A stretch of DNA of 64,000 nt from Osmia lignaria lignaria (taxonomy: Eukaryota > Arthropoda > Insecta > Hymenoptera > Megachilidae), in NCBI RefSeq assembly GCF_051020975.1, contig NC_135044.1:7814501-7878500 (forward strand), read 5' to 3'. Under the pieces are notes generated by a model. It was not told where the DNA came from and ran no database searches. It worked only from the letters and a program-made list of their open reading frames with translations. A program made the position numbers and the translations under genes. Of this stretch, positions 12,401 through 22,570 are shown piece after piece. How positions within the stretch are numbered: the first letter of the stretch is position 1; every line of letters starts with the position of its first letter.

Positions 12401-12818
12401 CCCATTGCTGAAACAATTGGATCTGCTTCAATTGTCAAATACTTATCATTTATAATTTCTTTTTATATATAAAAAAAGAATAAATCAAAATTAGATACAA
12501 ACCAACAATATCAGCAACAGTGACACGATAACGAAAAATAGGCTCATGGATAGCACCCTCTACTTGTATTAGTTCATACTTTGGTGTTGTACCCCTACGA
12601 GAAAGCAATTCCTGAAGAATAGAAACTGGAGTTTTGTTGGACAATGATTTCATCTCCAATTGAGCGGCCTCACTTATTGGAAGTTTCTCTACCATTAAAC
12701 TATGTAATGACAATCGAAGTCTGCTACGCCGGTTAACATTATTTGAATGATTAGGAACCCCACCTACATTGGCCATCATATTAGGCCCAACCTGTTGCGG
12801 TTGATGCATTTCTTCCAT
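9437..12818 (-). CDS. loqs: Loquacious, dsRNA-binding partner of Dicer (TRBP/PACT family)
   Basis: Six coding exons: 12,818-12,503, 12,422-12,287, 12,216-11,922, 11,210-11,061, 10,974-10,863 and 9,573-9,437. They total 1,146 nt, giving 381 aa, and every phase matches. Three double-stranded-RNA-binding domains are visible. The first begins at about residue 62 (KTPVSILQELLSRRG) and ends in GTGKSKKEAKHAAARAV. The second covers about 169-238 (NPIGALQEMC, then GQGRSKKVAKRHAAHK). The third, about 310-376, lacks the basic KK-AK helix, as is usual for the protein-binding third domain (LVQFLQEIASEQQFEVTY). The family loads and positions Dicer for miRNA and siRNA processing in the cytoplasm. The length is close to TRBP and fly Loqs. 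The ATG at 12,818 is preceded by a TTTATAG acceptor, so a 5' untranslated exon probably lies upstream. The last intron contains the MTHFS gene on the other strand. The acceptor at 12,423 is pyrimidine-poor but is the only one that keeps the domain intact. Confidence 0.93.
9881..10762 (+). CDS. Mthfs: 5-formyltetrahydrofolate cyclo-ligase (MTHFS), nested in a loqs intron
   Basis: Four exons, 9,881-9,991, 10,101-10,356, 10,460-10,507 and 10,590-10,762, give 195 aa, close to the roughly 200 aa of the family. The enzyme uses ATP to convert 5-formyl-THF to 5,10-methenyl-THF in one-carbon metabolism. Visible family features are the N-terminal QLSAEEKQRQSRIVFEKL helix, the FIPRYKG strand, LILLPGVAFSPSG, and the glycine-rich GKRLGHGMGYYDKFL signature at about residues 139-153. 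The ATG at 9,881 was chosen because it keeps the KLNLRKKMK leader in frame; a Met 14 codons later is an alternative. A short out-of-frame upstream ORF starts at 9,867. The whole gene lies between the last two loqs exons (9,574-10,862) in antisense, so the two primary transcripts are complementary over the gene's length. Confidence 0.93.
10794..10799 (+). terminator. Poly(A) signal of Mthfs
   Basis: AATAAA 32 nt after the stop codon, about 65 nt short of the antisense loqs exon at 10,863. Use of this signal would avoid overlap with loqs exonic sequence. Confidence 0.6.
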
Positions 12819-14395
12819 TTTGGCAATCTATAAACGAACATAAATTACACTCAAACATAGATTTAATTAATTAACAAATATCTCAATTACATTTAATATA
12901 TATATATATCAAGTGCAATTTAATTATTGATCTACTCAAGATCTGATCTATAAAAATACAAATTATAAATATTGTAAATATCTAAAGTTGAAACAATTGA
13001 AATTAATTTAATATCTAAATTGATCATCTGTATTGTAATAACAATAATATACAAATATGTTTTTAATGCATAAATAACATTTTAAATGATCTGTCAAATG
13101 ATATTTCCAATTTATCATATATTTCAGTAATTTCTCATTTACAAAAATCTGATGTTTAAACAAACATAAAACAGTACAAAGATAACATTATATATAAAAT
13201 TATGATAAGATCTTAATAATAATAGAGTCCTAATAATATTTTAGTCTGTTCTAATTACTAATTAATACAAGGTCTGTGCAGTATAAAACGGTAGGAAAAC
13301 CGGCTGGCGGCCATGATTGTAATAAAATTCATTGATTAATTCTAGTATCTGATGCATAGAAAATACAACAATAAAGTATAAAGGTTAAGTTTCATTACGA
13401 TTCAAACGAGAATAAAGTCAATAATGATTTTCATCACTGTCAATGTTCTATTTCAAACGGAGACAATAGGGAGCATAAACCAACCGGTCACACTATCGTC
13501 CGCTATACGAAATCAAAAAAACCTTGCTACCTTTACTCACAATTTTCAAACGTTTTATATAAATAAGCTGGCTCCTGAACAGGCCAATTCCTATGCGAAA
13601 AGCGAATCCCGCTTTTTGTGACCGATCCAAGTCTCACAAAAAGCTTGATCCGTTTGACGACAGAAAAATGGTTTGCTGACTACCGGAGAATCTTCCTCGT
13701 TTCTGGTTCTGTCGCAGTATGCGATCTGAAGTTTTTCTAGACACAGAAGCACGCGCATCTTTCTGCGCAGATGCACTACTGGCGGTTTTATGGAAACACG
13801 TTTTCATTGTTAAATTTTTTATTCAGATTTAAATCCTACATAATTTTCCTCCCATTGCTTTAAAATTTTCGTCTAAATATGAATTGTTTATACGCTTCAG
13901 AGTAGATACTTTAAACATTGAAAATAACTTATCCTAATGTAAGGCTTCCTAATGTTCTCTTTTTAAATTCTTTTGGCATATCATTCTTGAATATAGTTCA
14001 AGTAGCTTTGAAATTTTTATAAACAAAATAGATTTGTTTTATTCTTTCATATTACTTGTTTGATAGTATACAATTAATCTGATAGAAATGATTATAAATT
14101 TAAATAAAACATTTGCCAAACCTACGATGGTGTTAAACGATGTTTCATGTTTAAATTGGCGCCGTTTTGTTAAATAGTTCGCCATTTTCAATGTTAACCA
14201 TCGTTTCTTGGCAACACCGGATGTTGGCGTATTTCGCATTTGTATACCTAGAATCATCATTTCCGGTTGTTACCCGCTGAAACGGCCCAAAGATTGTACG
14301 CCATTACTACACACTGACGCTACACCGTATTATTTCAAACGTTTCATTGATTTTTACTACATTTCGTTAAATTTGTTTATATTAAAACTTCCATA
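12819..14395. promoter_or_regulatory. Divergent intergenic region between loqs and tra2
   Basis: About 1.6 kb separates two genes transcribed away from each other. It should hold both promoters and any 5' untranslated exons. The loqs side is very AT-rich up to about 13,260. A GGCGGCCATG word lies at about 13,305 and a TGGCGG word near 13,782. A TTGGCGCC word, resembling an E2F half-consensus, lies near 14,156. Open frames in the interval are short and lack family features. Confidence 0.45.
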
Positions 14396-16712
14396 ATGAG
14401 TGATATCGAGGTAATTTCTATACCTTGTTTCCTAAAATAATAATTTTATGTGTAATTTTATACACATTGCAGCCATAACGATATGCGGCTAACTACAGCC
14501 ATTATCGATCCGTAAACGTTCATCTGTATTTTACCCTTATATTGTGTTTTTAATAATATTATTGTCACGTTTTAACGTTGAATAATGCGTGGAATCGATT
14601 AAAAAATTATTCCTAAAGTTCAGCTTTTCACAAATTGTAGTCGTTATAGTAAATACAATGTATTAACTATGGACTGAAAGGTTAAGCTTCCATTTCTTTT
14701 GCATAAATTCAAATGTAAAATTAGATATGTTACATTATACAAAGAAATTTAAAATTATTCTTATTGAAATTATAATATTTATATTTTCCAGAGAAGCGGT
14801 AGTCGTAGTGCAAGTCCTCGAAGACCACGAACAGCAGACGGCGGTTTAAGAGATTCACGTTCACATTCAAGATCACGTAAATCAAGAGAACGCAAAGAAT
14901 CTCATCGGCCGGTGAAAGAATATTCAAGATCAAGAAGCCGTTCTGTATCCAGAGGAAGAAAATCGTATCGTAGTAGCAAATACGCTAGTGCAGGTCATCG
15001 TGGTAGTAGTCGCAGTCGTAGTCGTACTCCTTACAGGGGTGGACGATATTCCCGAAGCAGATCTCGTTCGTATTCCCGTTCCCGTTATTCTCGGGAACGC
15101 GATAGGAACATTTATCGTTCACATTCTCGAAGTCCAATGTCTTCTAGACGACGTCATGTCGGTAACAGGGACAATCCTAATCCCTCTCGTTGCTTAGGTG
15201 TGTTTGGACTTTCTATTTTCACAACCGAACAACAAATATATCACATCTTTTCCAAACACGGACCTGTTGAACGTGTACAAGTTGTATTCGATGCAAAGGT
15301 ATGTAAACATTGATGTATCGTATGTTCAAGTATTTATTCATTATTTCAGCGAATTCATTGTTTAATCAAACCGTAACCCCTTTTATGAAAGGGGTATAGT
15401 AAAATGCCAGAGATTTAGAACGTTCATGCATTAAGGTTATAATGAAACGTTAAAGGCCTCTGGCCACACGTACATTTCATTTTATAAAGCGAGAAGATGG
15501 TATAGCGAAGTAATATTTATTGTACTTGTCTTACTTAATCAAAGCTAATTGAAAAATTTATATTTCAGACCGGGCGGTCCAGAGGATTTTGCTTTGTATA
15601 TTTTGAATCTGCAGAAGATGCTAAAGTAGCAAGAGAACAGTGCACAGGAATGGAAATTGATGGCCGAAGAATAAGGGTAGCTTTCTCGATCACACAGCGA
15701 GCTCATACACCCACGCCCGGAATTTACATGGGAAAACCTACACATTTGCACGACCGAGGCTGGGATGGATCTAGACGTAGGGAGTAAGTTACTTAGCGCG
15801 AATACCTTAGACGATACGATTATTTTCTTTTTAGAAAATAGTAGAATTGTAATAATTTATATTTTCAAAAAGAAGTAGTTACAGAGGAAGCTACCGACGG
15901 TCACCCAGTCCATACTACAGTCGTCGACGTTCACGCTACGACAGATCCAGATCGCGCTCCTATTCTCCGCGTAAGTTTGCTTTTAGTTCTTCTATAAAAT
16001 CTAATATAAGCAGTCTACATGGATATGTGTCTCCTTTGAAATAATACTTCTGTCACATGAAAATACAATTAATCTATAGATTCATGCACACAGGATACAG
16101 AAATAAAAAACTCATTGATTTGATATTGTATAATTCGCTGAAACCTCTTTTTTTCTTCCTTTTTGTGAAATTAAAAGAACAACATATTACAGTACACACA
16201 CATGAATACGTATACATACAATATGAATATGTACCATATTATGTTAGACTTGTTTTCGTTATCTCTAACATTTAATAAATGCAGTAATATTAATATAAGT
16301 TATTATGTAAGAATATACTAATACAATTTTATGATCCATCGTGTAAGGTTGGTAGAAGCAAAGCAAACGAAAAATCATTAAATGCCGTGTCGCTTGTATA
16401 CAATGTAAAAAAAAGTGATATACAAGTTAGTACTTCCTATAGAATTAAAATTTATAAGTGGTTTAAAAATTTGTACAACAGTCACTTATGCCAAAAACTT
16501 CTTTAATTTGGATTCATATTTTCGTAGACCGCTTATATTTAAGTTGAAGCAAAATGTTTAAGTACAAATAAGTAGTTAAATTAGCAAGAATGGAAGGCAG
16601 GAGCATCAAGGAATGCATCCAATAAGTCGTACGGTAGTAACTAAGCGTAACCCGTAAGATGGGTCAAACAATCATAGTTTTTGTTGCTTAATGAATTTCA
16701 GGTCGATATTAA
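14396..16712 (+). CDS. tra2: Transformer-2, SR-type splicing regulator
   Basis: Five exons, 14,396-14,410, 14,792-15,298, 15,569-15,783, 15,873-15,970 and 16,702-16,712, give 281 aa, against 288 for human TRA2B. The layout is RS domain, RRM, RS domain. The N-terminal RS-rich part runs to about residue 135. The RRM, about 140-218, holds CLGVFGLSIFTT (RNP2) and RGFCFVYF (RNP1). The linker THTPTPG-like segment reads AHTPTPGIYMGKPTH, diagnostic for Tra2. The C-terminal RS domain ends in SYSPRRY, the ending also known from vertebrate TRA2B. The protein binds GAA-type exonic enhancers in the nucleus and, in bees, is expected to act with Transformer-family proteins on fem and dsx splicing (family knowledge). 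The first coding exon is only 15 nt and the last 11 nt; both were placed because they complete the conserved ends in phase. Confidence 0.94.
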
Positions 16713-17780
16713 GTGACACGAGTGTGATGCGAGAGGCCAGGTGTTTGGGAGACCATTTGTGTGACTTGACCCTTTGACCTCAAATTTCTTCTAACAATAC
16801 TGTACCGGGTCAAAAAATGCAAACGCTACATTCTTACTACTATTCTTACCTTACCTAATTCTGCATCATATGCAATTAATATATGGCATTTAAATAACGA
16901 TATTGTACAATATCAATTAATGAGAAATAATTTAATGTGCAAAGGGTGTAGCATATTCTTTGCATGAAACAGTAAGGTTAGAATGGACATAAAGAAACCT
17001 TATTTTCATAATGTTTTTATCGCTTCCTAACAAAACTTTTATGAAGATAAGGTTTACCGTATTGTAACAGTATATGACGTTAATATGTGAAGGTTGGAAT
17101 ATAATTTAATTTGCATCTTTCTTTGACAATTTAATTATTTGCTTAAAAGAAGTTGTATTCCAGCCGTTTGGGCAGTAAATATCACTGGCAATACGTGATA
17201 TAAAATCTGGAAAGATCATGGTATTTCTAAATGTTTATATGAAAAGAAAAAGAAATGAAACACATTACACACAGAAAAGAACGAAACAAAACAAAAAATA
17301 AAATTAAAAAAATAGAAGTAAGTTCTCTAACCTGTTTGTTTGTTTATAAGGTTTTGAATCAAGAGGTATTGGATGATAGAGGGAAGTTTGAAGTTTCACT
17401 CTGAAAAAATGAAAGTTTTGAAAAGTTGAAGACAAGATATCTGAAGATGTTTGTCTTGCTCGAATTTCGAAGATCCAAAGGTTTTTCGCGCTTGTGACAA
17501 AGAATATGATCCGAAATCACATTCATTACCGGCTGAGAAGTCTCAAGCCTAGAAGAACTGCAAGACTCAAGACAGTACGAAATCGTTGATCGTCAGGCCC
17601 CCGACCTGGACAAGCCAGTGGTTGGGGGTGAAACTGGTCGAACGTTTCCGAAAAATGTTCAAGAAGCATCGAAATCTTTTATGAGTAGGGAAGAGCGTAA
17701 GGTGCTCCAAGGTTTATACCGATCATATTCTTTATCAGTTGATTTGGTTAAATGACATATCCGTAATTAGGTGTTTATAA

Positions 17781-17786
17781 AATAAA
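17781..17786 (+). terminator. Candidate poly(A) signal of tra2
   Basis: AATAAA, overlapping a second copy, about 1,070 nt after the tra2 stop. It is the clearest signal before the QSOX gene. Confidence 0.45.
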
Positions 17787-18064
17787 TAAACATATAATAC
17801 CTTTACCCCTATTCCCTCCACCATCCCAAAACCTCCTTATATATCCTTAACGGTGACATCCTATTGTTTTCATTTTGTATAGGTATAAGCAGCGGTCATT
17901 CATATTGAAACTACTAATAAACAGTGTTTTTGATATAAATGACTATATATCTCAGATCTATCATTACTCAACCTCTTCAGTATTAATAAATATTAATATT
18001 AAAAGTAATTTTAGTATAATCTAGCATAAACGTTTATCTACGAATGGGGAGCCACAGGTTAAAG

Positions 18065-18068
<4 letters not shown>

Positions 18069-18103
<35 letters not shown>
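18069..18103. repeat. (TA)n microsatellite upstream of QSOX
   Basis: An uninterrupted TA tract of about 17 units, ending about 120 nt before the QSOX start codon. It is followed at 18,148-18,172 by an imperfect GTGGGAGG/CTTCCCAC inverted repeat. Length is likely polymorphic. Confidence 0.9.
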
Positions 18104-18105
<2 letters not shown>

Positions 18106-18221
18106 GTTTCCTCCCATACGTCGTCAATTCCCTCGGGACCGCCTCCGAGTGGGAGGAGGTTACCTTCCCACTGAAACGCGAAATTTCTATTCTGCCAGAG
18201 GCGTAATTAAGAGTAAGAAAT

Positions 18222-20413
18222 ATGGAACGTTTTGGTGTTGATTTGTTGTTAAGATTATGGCTGATTGTTATAATAACAGTGAGTTGCAATGCCGCGGTAT
18301 CAAAAAAATCGTATGACAGTCAAATACCGACCCAAGGATTGTACAATGCCAGTGATAATGTAGTTATTTTAAACGCGACTAATTTTAAGTCTTCTGTCTA
18401 TGGAGATACAAAAGGTTGGTTGGTCGAATTTTATAATAGTTGGTGCGGTTTTTGTTTTCGATTTGCACCTTTATGGAAACAGTTCGCCAATGATATTTAC
18501 GGTAAGTAAATTATTATATAAGAGTTATTATTATTATCTACATTGATATATATACATATGCTTATCTTGAATAATGTAGAAAGTGTCTATAGGAATGTTA
18601 TCTTTAGATTTGACAATCGATAAATTATTCCATATTAAGATAAGCAATGAAATTAATTATATACAAAATTCATTTATTTTTTTTAAGGATGGAGAGATAT
18701 TGTAGTAGTTGCTGCAATAGATTGTGCAGACGATGATAATAATCAAATCTGTCGTGAATACGAGATTATGCACTACCCATTGATTAAATACTTTTCTGTA
18801 AATGCAAATCCATCCTCATTGGGTTTAGTAATGGGAAAATATGATAATGTCGACGAGTTTAGGCATAGTTTAATTGATTTATTAGAAAAAGAACAACAAG
18901 AAGGACGAGGTACTTCGTGGCCTAATATTACACCATATAGGTATATTAATTTATATTTATTTTTAATATGTATTTTGCTTCTTATAACTGAAATTAATTA
19001 TGTGTCTTTTATTATAGAAACTATGAAATAACAAATGTTTGGAAAGGTGTACAGAGTACTGTGAAATATTACTTTTTATTGTTTGAGAAGACAGATTCGC
19101 ATTTAGGTGCAGAAGTAATATTAGATATGCATAAAATTACAACATTACAAATGAGAAGAGTCTTATCTGATAATGAGTTATTATGCGAAACAAATAAAGT
19201 TACCAATTTTCCAAGTTTAATAGCTTTCAGTCGTAATGAAACACAAAAGTTTCTTAAAATTAGGGTACCTACAAGAGAAGGTGTCTTTGCTACCATTAAA
19301 GAATTCATGACTTCAAGAGGAGAAAATTTACAACTAGATGAACAAAGCTCTACAAAAAGTCATTCAATAGAAAATGAAAATCATAATTCAAATACAAACA
19401 ATTCAAAACATTTGCAAGTGACAGCATCACAGAATGCAGAGATAACTGATGATTATTTGTACCAATTGGATTTGGAAAATACTTTGAGATTTTCTATCAG
19501 CCATGAAGTTCCATTACATAAAGTAATCAAGGAAGAAAAAATGGATGCATTAAAAAAGTATTTCAATGTATTAGCTGAATATTTTCCTTTAAGACATAGT
19601 AACATCTATCTAGAAACAATTCGCGATATTATTAAAAACCGGGACAATATATCTGGAGAGGAATTTAGTCAGATAATAAAATCCACAGAAGAAGAAATGT
19701 CTCCAATATATTCTGGGCCACCACAGTGGATTGGGTGCAAAGGGAGTATGGAAGGATATCGTGGATATCCCTGTGGTCTTTGGACAATGTTCCATATGTT
19801 AACAGTTAATTATGTTGCTGTAAAAAAGAATACCGAACATGAACCAAGAAAGATATTAGAAGCGATGCATGGATATATAAAACACTTTTTTGGATGTGCC
19901 GATTGTTCGCAACATTTTGTACAAATGGCTGCAAAGAATAAAATGTTTGATGTTTCTAACGACAATGAGAGTATTTTATGGTTGTGGTCAGCTCATAATG
20001 AAGTAAATGCAAGATTAGCAGGTGATGCTACCGAAGATCCAAAGCATAAAAAGATTCAATATCCAACAGTAGAACATTGTCTGAATTGCAAATACGAAAA
20101 TGGTACTTGGAATGAAGAAAATGTTTTACATTATCTCAAGAACAAATATAGCTACAAAGAAATAAATTATCATGGGTCAGTTGACGTGCGTAAAGATAAC
20201 GATAATAAAATGAAAATAAGACAAGAAAGGCTTGTACTTAGTAAATATACAAGCACCAAAAAAATTGGATGGGATTTCACAATTTTTGATATAAGTATCT
20301 GTGTCGTGTTATATATTACATCTGCTGTCATACTAATATTAGTCTGCATAAAATTTGCAGTAAAAAGAACTTACAGAAAAAGAGCCTATATCAGCTTGCT
20401 TGGTAAAGTGTAA
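18222..20413 (+). CDS. Qsox: Quiescin sulfhydryl oxidase, membrane-anchored
   Basis: Three exons, 18,222-18,501, 18,688-18,940 and 19,018-20,413, give 642 aa. The enzyme makes disulfides in secretory-pathway proteins using FAD and oxygen. The start has a hydrophobic signal sequence (about residues 8-24). A thioredoxin-like domain follows with active site WCGFC (C75, C78); CGHC is commoner in this family. After a redox-inactive thioredoxin-like part and an Asn/Ser-rich linker comes the ERV/ALR domain, about 412-537. It contains CGLWTMFH, the FAD-proximal CADC (C471, C474), the NEVNARLAG segment and a distal CLNC pair (C532, C535). One transmembrane helix at about 600-625 and a short basic tail end the protein. 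The gene is convergent with the palmitoyltransferase at 21,234. Confidence 0.95.
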
Positions 20414-21233
20414 TTTTTATTTTCATTAACTAAAACTTGTGAATTTTGGAAAACATACGTACAACAGAAACGAATAAGAATGTGATCGAGATACGATTGT
20501 ATTGTACATATTTTGTTCTCTTTTAATAGATTGCCTTTCTTTTATACATGACTGTAGTGTTGATAGATACATAGCTTTAATTGTTTTCTTAACTATGTTG
20601 ACTATAGTTGTTCCATGTAAAACATAGTAGTGTATATTTATTTTGCTTATATTTTAATTAGTAAAGTACAAGTAATTTCTTTTTACTCAAACTTTTTTTG
20701 TAACTTAGCGTTTACTTGTAGATATAAAGTTTCAGTGCTCAATACAAACATTGTATATTTAAGATTATTGCATTCAAATGAAAAATATACAAAAAAGAAA
20801 CCTTTAAATTTATTGTATTATATCATACATTTATAGTGGTTTTAAACTAGTCTTATCAATGTACAATGCATTATACATAATATTTATTGAAACTATTTAC
20901 AGTAATGAAATTTATATTTATATGTAATAAGAACAAATTTCACATTTTTTTATTAAATTGAGCTTTCTTTGTGAATATTAAAATTAAATTCTTTCAGTGA
21001 TGTGCTAAGACATATCTTTTGTAATAATTCTTCACATTTATATGACTTATTCCATAATAAATATTAGTTAATCAATACATGTGTATTTAAATTTATATTT
21101 TTGTAAATAATAATAATAAGCTTGATGAACCTTACGAAATTTATTTTGTTTCCTCCATCTTAAAAATTGTTTTACTTCATTCATGTATTTGTGTTGTTCA
21201 TTTACATGTATATATTTTTTATAAAGAAATGCA
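20414..21233. other. Convergent 3' region of QSOX and the palmitoyltransferase
   Basis: 820 bp of AT-rich DNA between two stop codons facing each other. A plus-strand AATAAA at 21,056-21,061 could end QSOX. A minus-strand AATAAA at 21,140-21,145 lies 89 nt after the palmitoyltransferase stop. No coding sequence is seen. Confidence 0.55.
21140..21145 (-). terminator. Poly(A) signal of the DHHC gene
   Basis: AATAAA on the minus strand, 89 nt after the stop codon. Confidence 0.5.
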
Positions 21234-22145
21234 TTATTTACTCTTACGATTGATATATTGCCATGAACTTGATGTATCCCATATTACACCATTATGTGGT
21301 AACTGAGATTTTACATAAGGAATTATCAGTGCTAAATACCAACGATCACCTAATACTTCCTTTATATTTTGTTTCCAACCTAAATTATATGTACATATTT
21401 TTTTATTACTTTCATTTGCTACGTTACCATTAAATATTAGACAGAAATGATAAATGCATAAAACCCCGGTGTACAACATTCCAACTGTAGATACAATGTA
21501 TAAAAGTAGATAAAATTGGTCAATAGAACCATCGAACCCAAAAACAAATATAGCTAAAGGAAAAATAATTTTGATTATTGACATAGGAAATTCAAAGTGT
21601 ATCCTATCCCAAATGAACAAATTGTTGAAATAAAAGCTATACACTGTTGCTATAAATAAATGCAAAAGAAACATGACAAAATATCGGTGATTGTAATGAC
21701 CGATACAACACCCAGTAAAAATGCAATGATGGTCCCTCTTTAAAATGCAAACGTTACAAGTTGGGCAATGCCACGAACGTGGAGGTGCAAGAGTTTCACA
21801 AGAAGCACATAACCTCCAACCGTCTCTAGTATTTGCAGCACTTATTGGCATAATATCTCTTCTAGTGCTGGTATCACAGAAAATTGTATATGTGAAATTT
21901 CCAACAATATTTAACATTATAAAATTTCCAAAGATAAAATGTAAAATAAATAACAAAGTTGCGTATTCATGTATTGCCGGTAATACCACCCATAATTCGA
22001 ACCAATATAACAGAGGCACGATGATCAATATAAAAATCATGGAAAAGAAGTCACTTAAAGTACGAGGCCAAATCCTTTTTCGAAGAATCATTTTTAACAA
22101 TTTGTTTTTCACGTACCACGTGATTTTTCTCGGAATACTGACCAC
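21234..22145 (-). CDS. DHHC palmitoyltransferase (ZDHHC family, ZDHHC24-like)
   Basis: A single uninterrupted exon of 303 aa. The cysteine-rich domain, about residues 110-160, shows the full spacing of the family: CASCETLAPPRSWHCPTC, then CILKRDHHCIF. The catalytic DHHC is at 138-141, followed by GCCIGHYNHRYF. Hydrophobic segments at about 35-57 and 63-85 precede the domain and further ones follow it (about 155-175 and 185-235), giving the usual four to six membrane spans. The enzyme S-palmitoylates cytosolic cysteines on endomembranes. The short length and the GCC-IG-N form after DHHC point to the ZDHHC24-like subgroup, but that assignment is from memory of the family. It lacks introns, unlike its neighbours, and is divergent from TAF5, with 425 bp between start codons. 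Confidence 0.9.
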   Translation of the reverse strand: MVSIPRKITWYVKNKLLKMILRKRIWPRTLSDFFSMIFILIIVPLLYWFELWVVLPAIHEYATLLFILHFIFGNFIMLNIVGNFTYTIFCDTSTRRDIMPISAANTRDGWRLCASCETLAPPRSWHCPTCNVCILKRDHHCIFTGCCIGHYNHRYFVMFLLHLFIATVYSFYFNNLFIWDRIHFEFPMSIIKIIFPLAIFVFGFDGSIDQFYLLLYIVSTVGMLYTGVLCIYHFCLIFNGNVANESNKKICTYNLGWKQNIKEVLGDRWYLALIIPYVKSQLPHNGVIWDTSSSWQYINRKSK

Positions 22146-22570
22146 TTCTTATCGGTGTGAATACATATATTTACTTCATAACGTTAATCTAAAATTTAAT
22201 ACCACAAATTATTCCTTTTAAATTTTTATATTTTCTGTTATTGTTTTGATATTTTGCATTTTACATACCTTTGGATCATTTTATCAAATCACACGACTCA
22301 AATGATTGTTGCCGTCTCCCTTCGATTAGTGGCCGACTTCGCATGGTTTCTAATTTTTTCACGAATATTTCTATAGCACTTCGCCAACTATGGTTTTAGA
22401 CAGTGCGTGTTTGTCATTGGTTGAATTCTAAATGATAGTTCATGAAATGATGTTTGGAGCGCTTAGGGTATATACGCGCCATAATGCGCGTATGGCTGAT
22501 GGAGGTGGTGCTACGTTTCGCACGATTTATTTGTGAACAAATTATTTTGAATTGTTGACATAATTGTTAA
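22146..22570. promoter_or_regulatory. Bidirectional promoter region, DHHC gene and TAF5
   Basis: Only 425 bp separate the two divergent start codons. The TAF5-proximal part contains a CG-rich patch with TACGCGCCATAATGCGCGTA (22,473-22,492), an imperfect palindrome around a CCATAATG core. Such compact shared promoters are common for housekeeping genes. Transcription start sites cannot be placed by eye. Confidence 0.55.

Larger units (their letters stand above)
16713..18221 (+). other. tra2 3' untranslated region and QSOX upstream region
   Basis: 1.5 kb between two genes on the same strand. A TTGACCCTTTGACCTC word (16,766-16,781) resembles a nuclear-receptor DR1 site. A strong hairpin lies at 17,598-17,628. 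Candidate poly(A) signals (AATAAATAAA) begin at 17,781, implying a tra2 3' UTR of about 1.07 kb. The QSOX promoter must lie between there and 18,222. Nothing in the interval looks coding. Confidence 0.5.
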
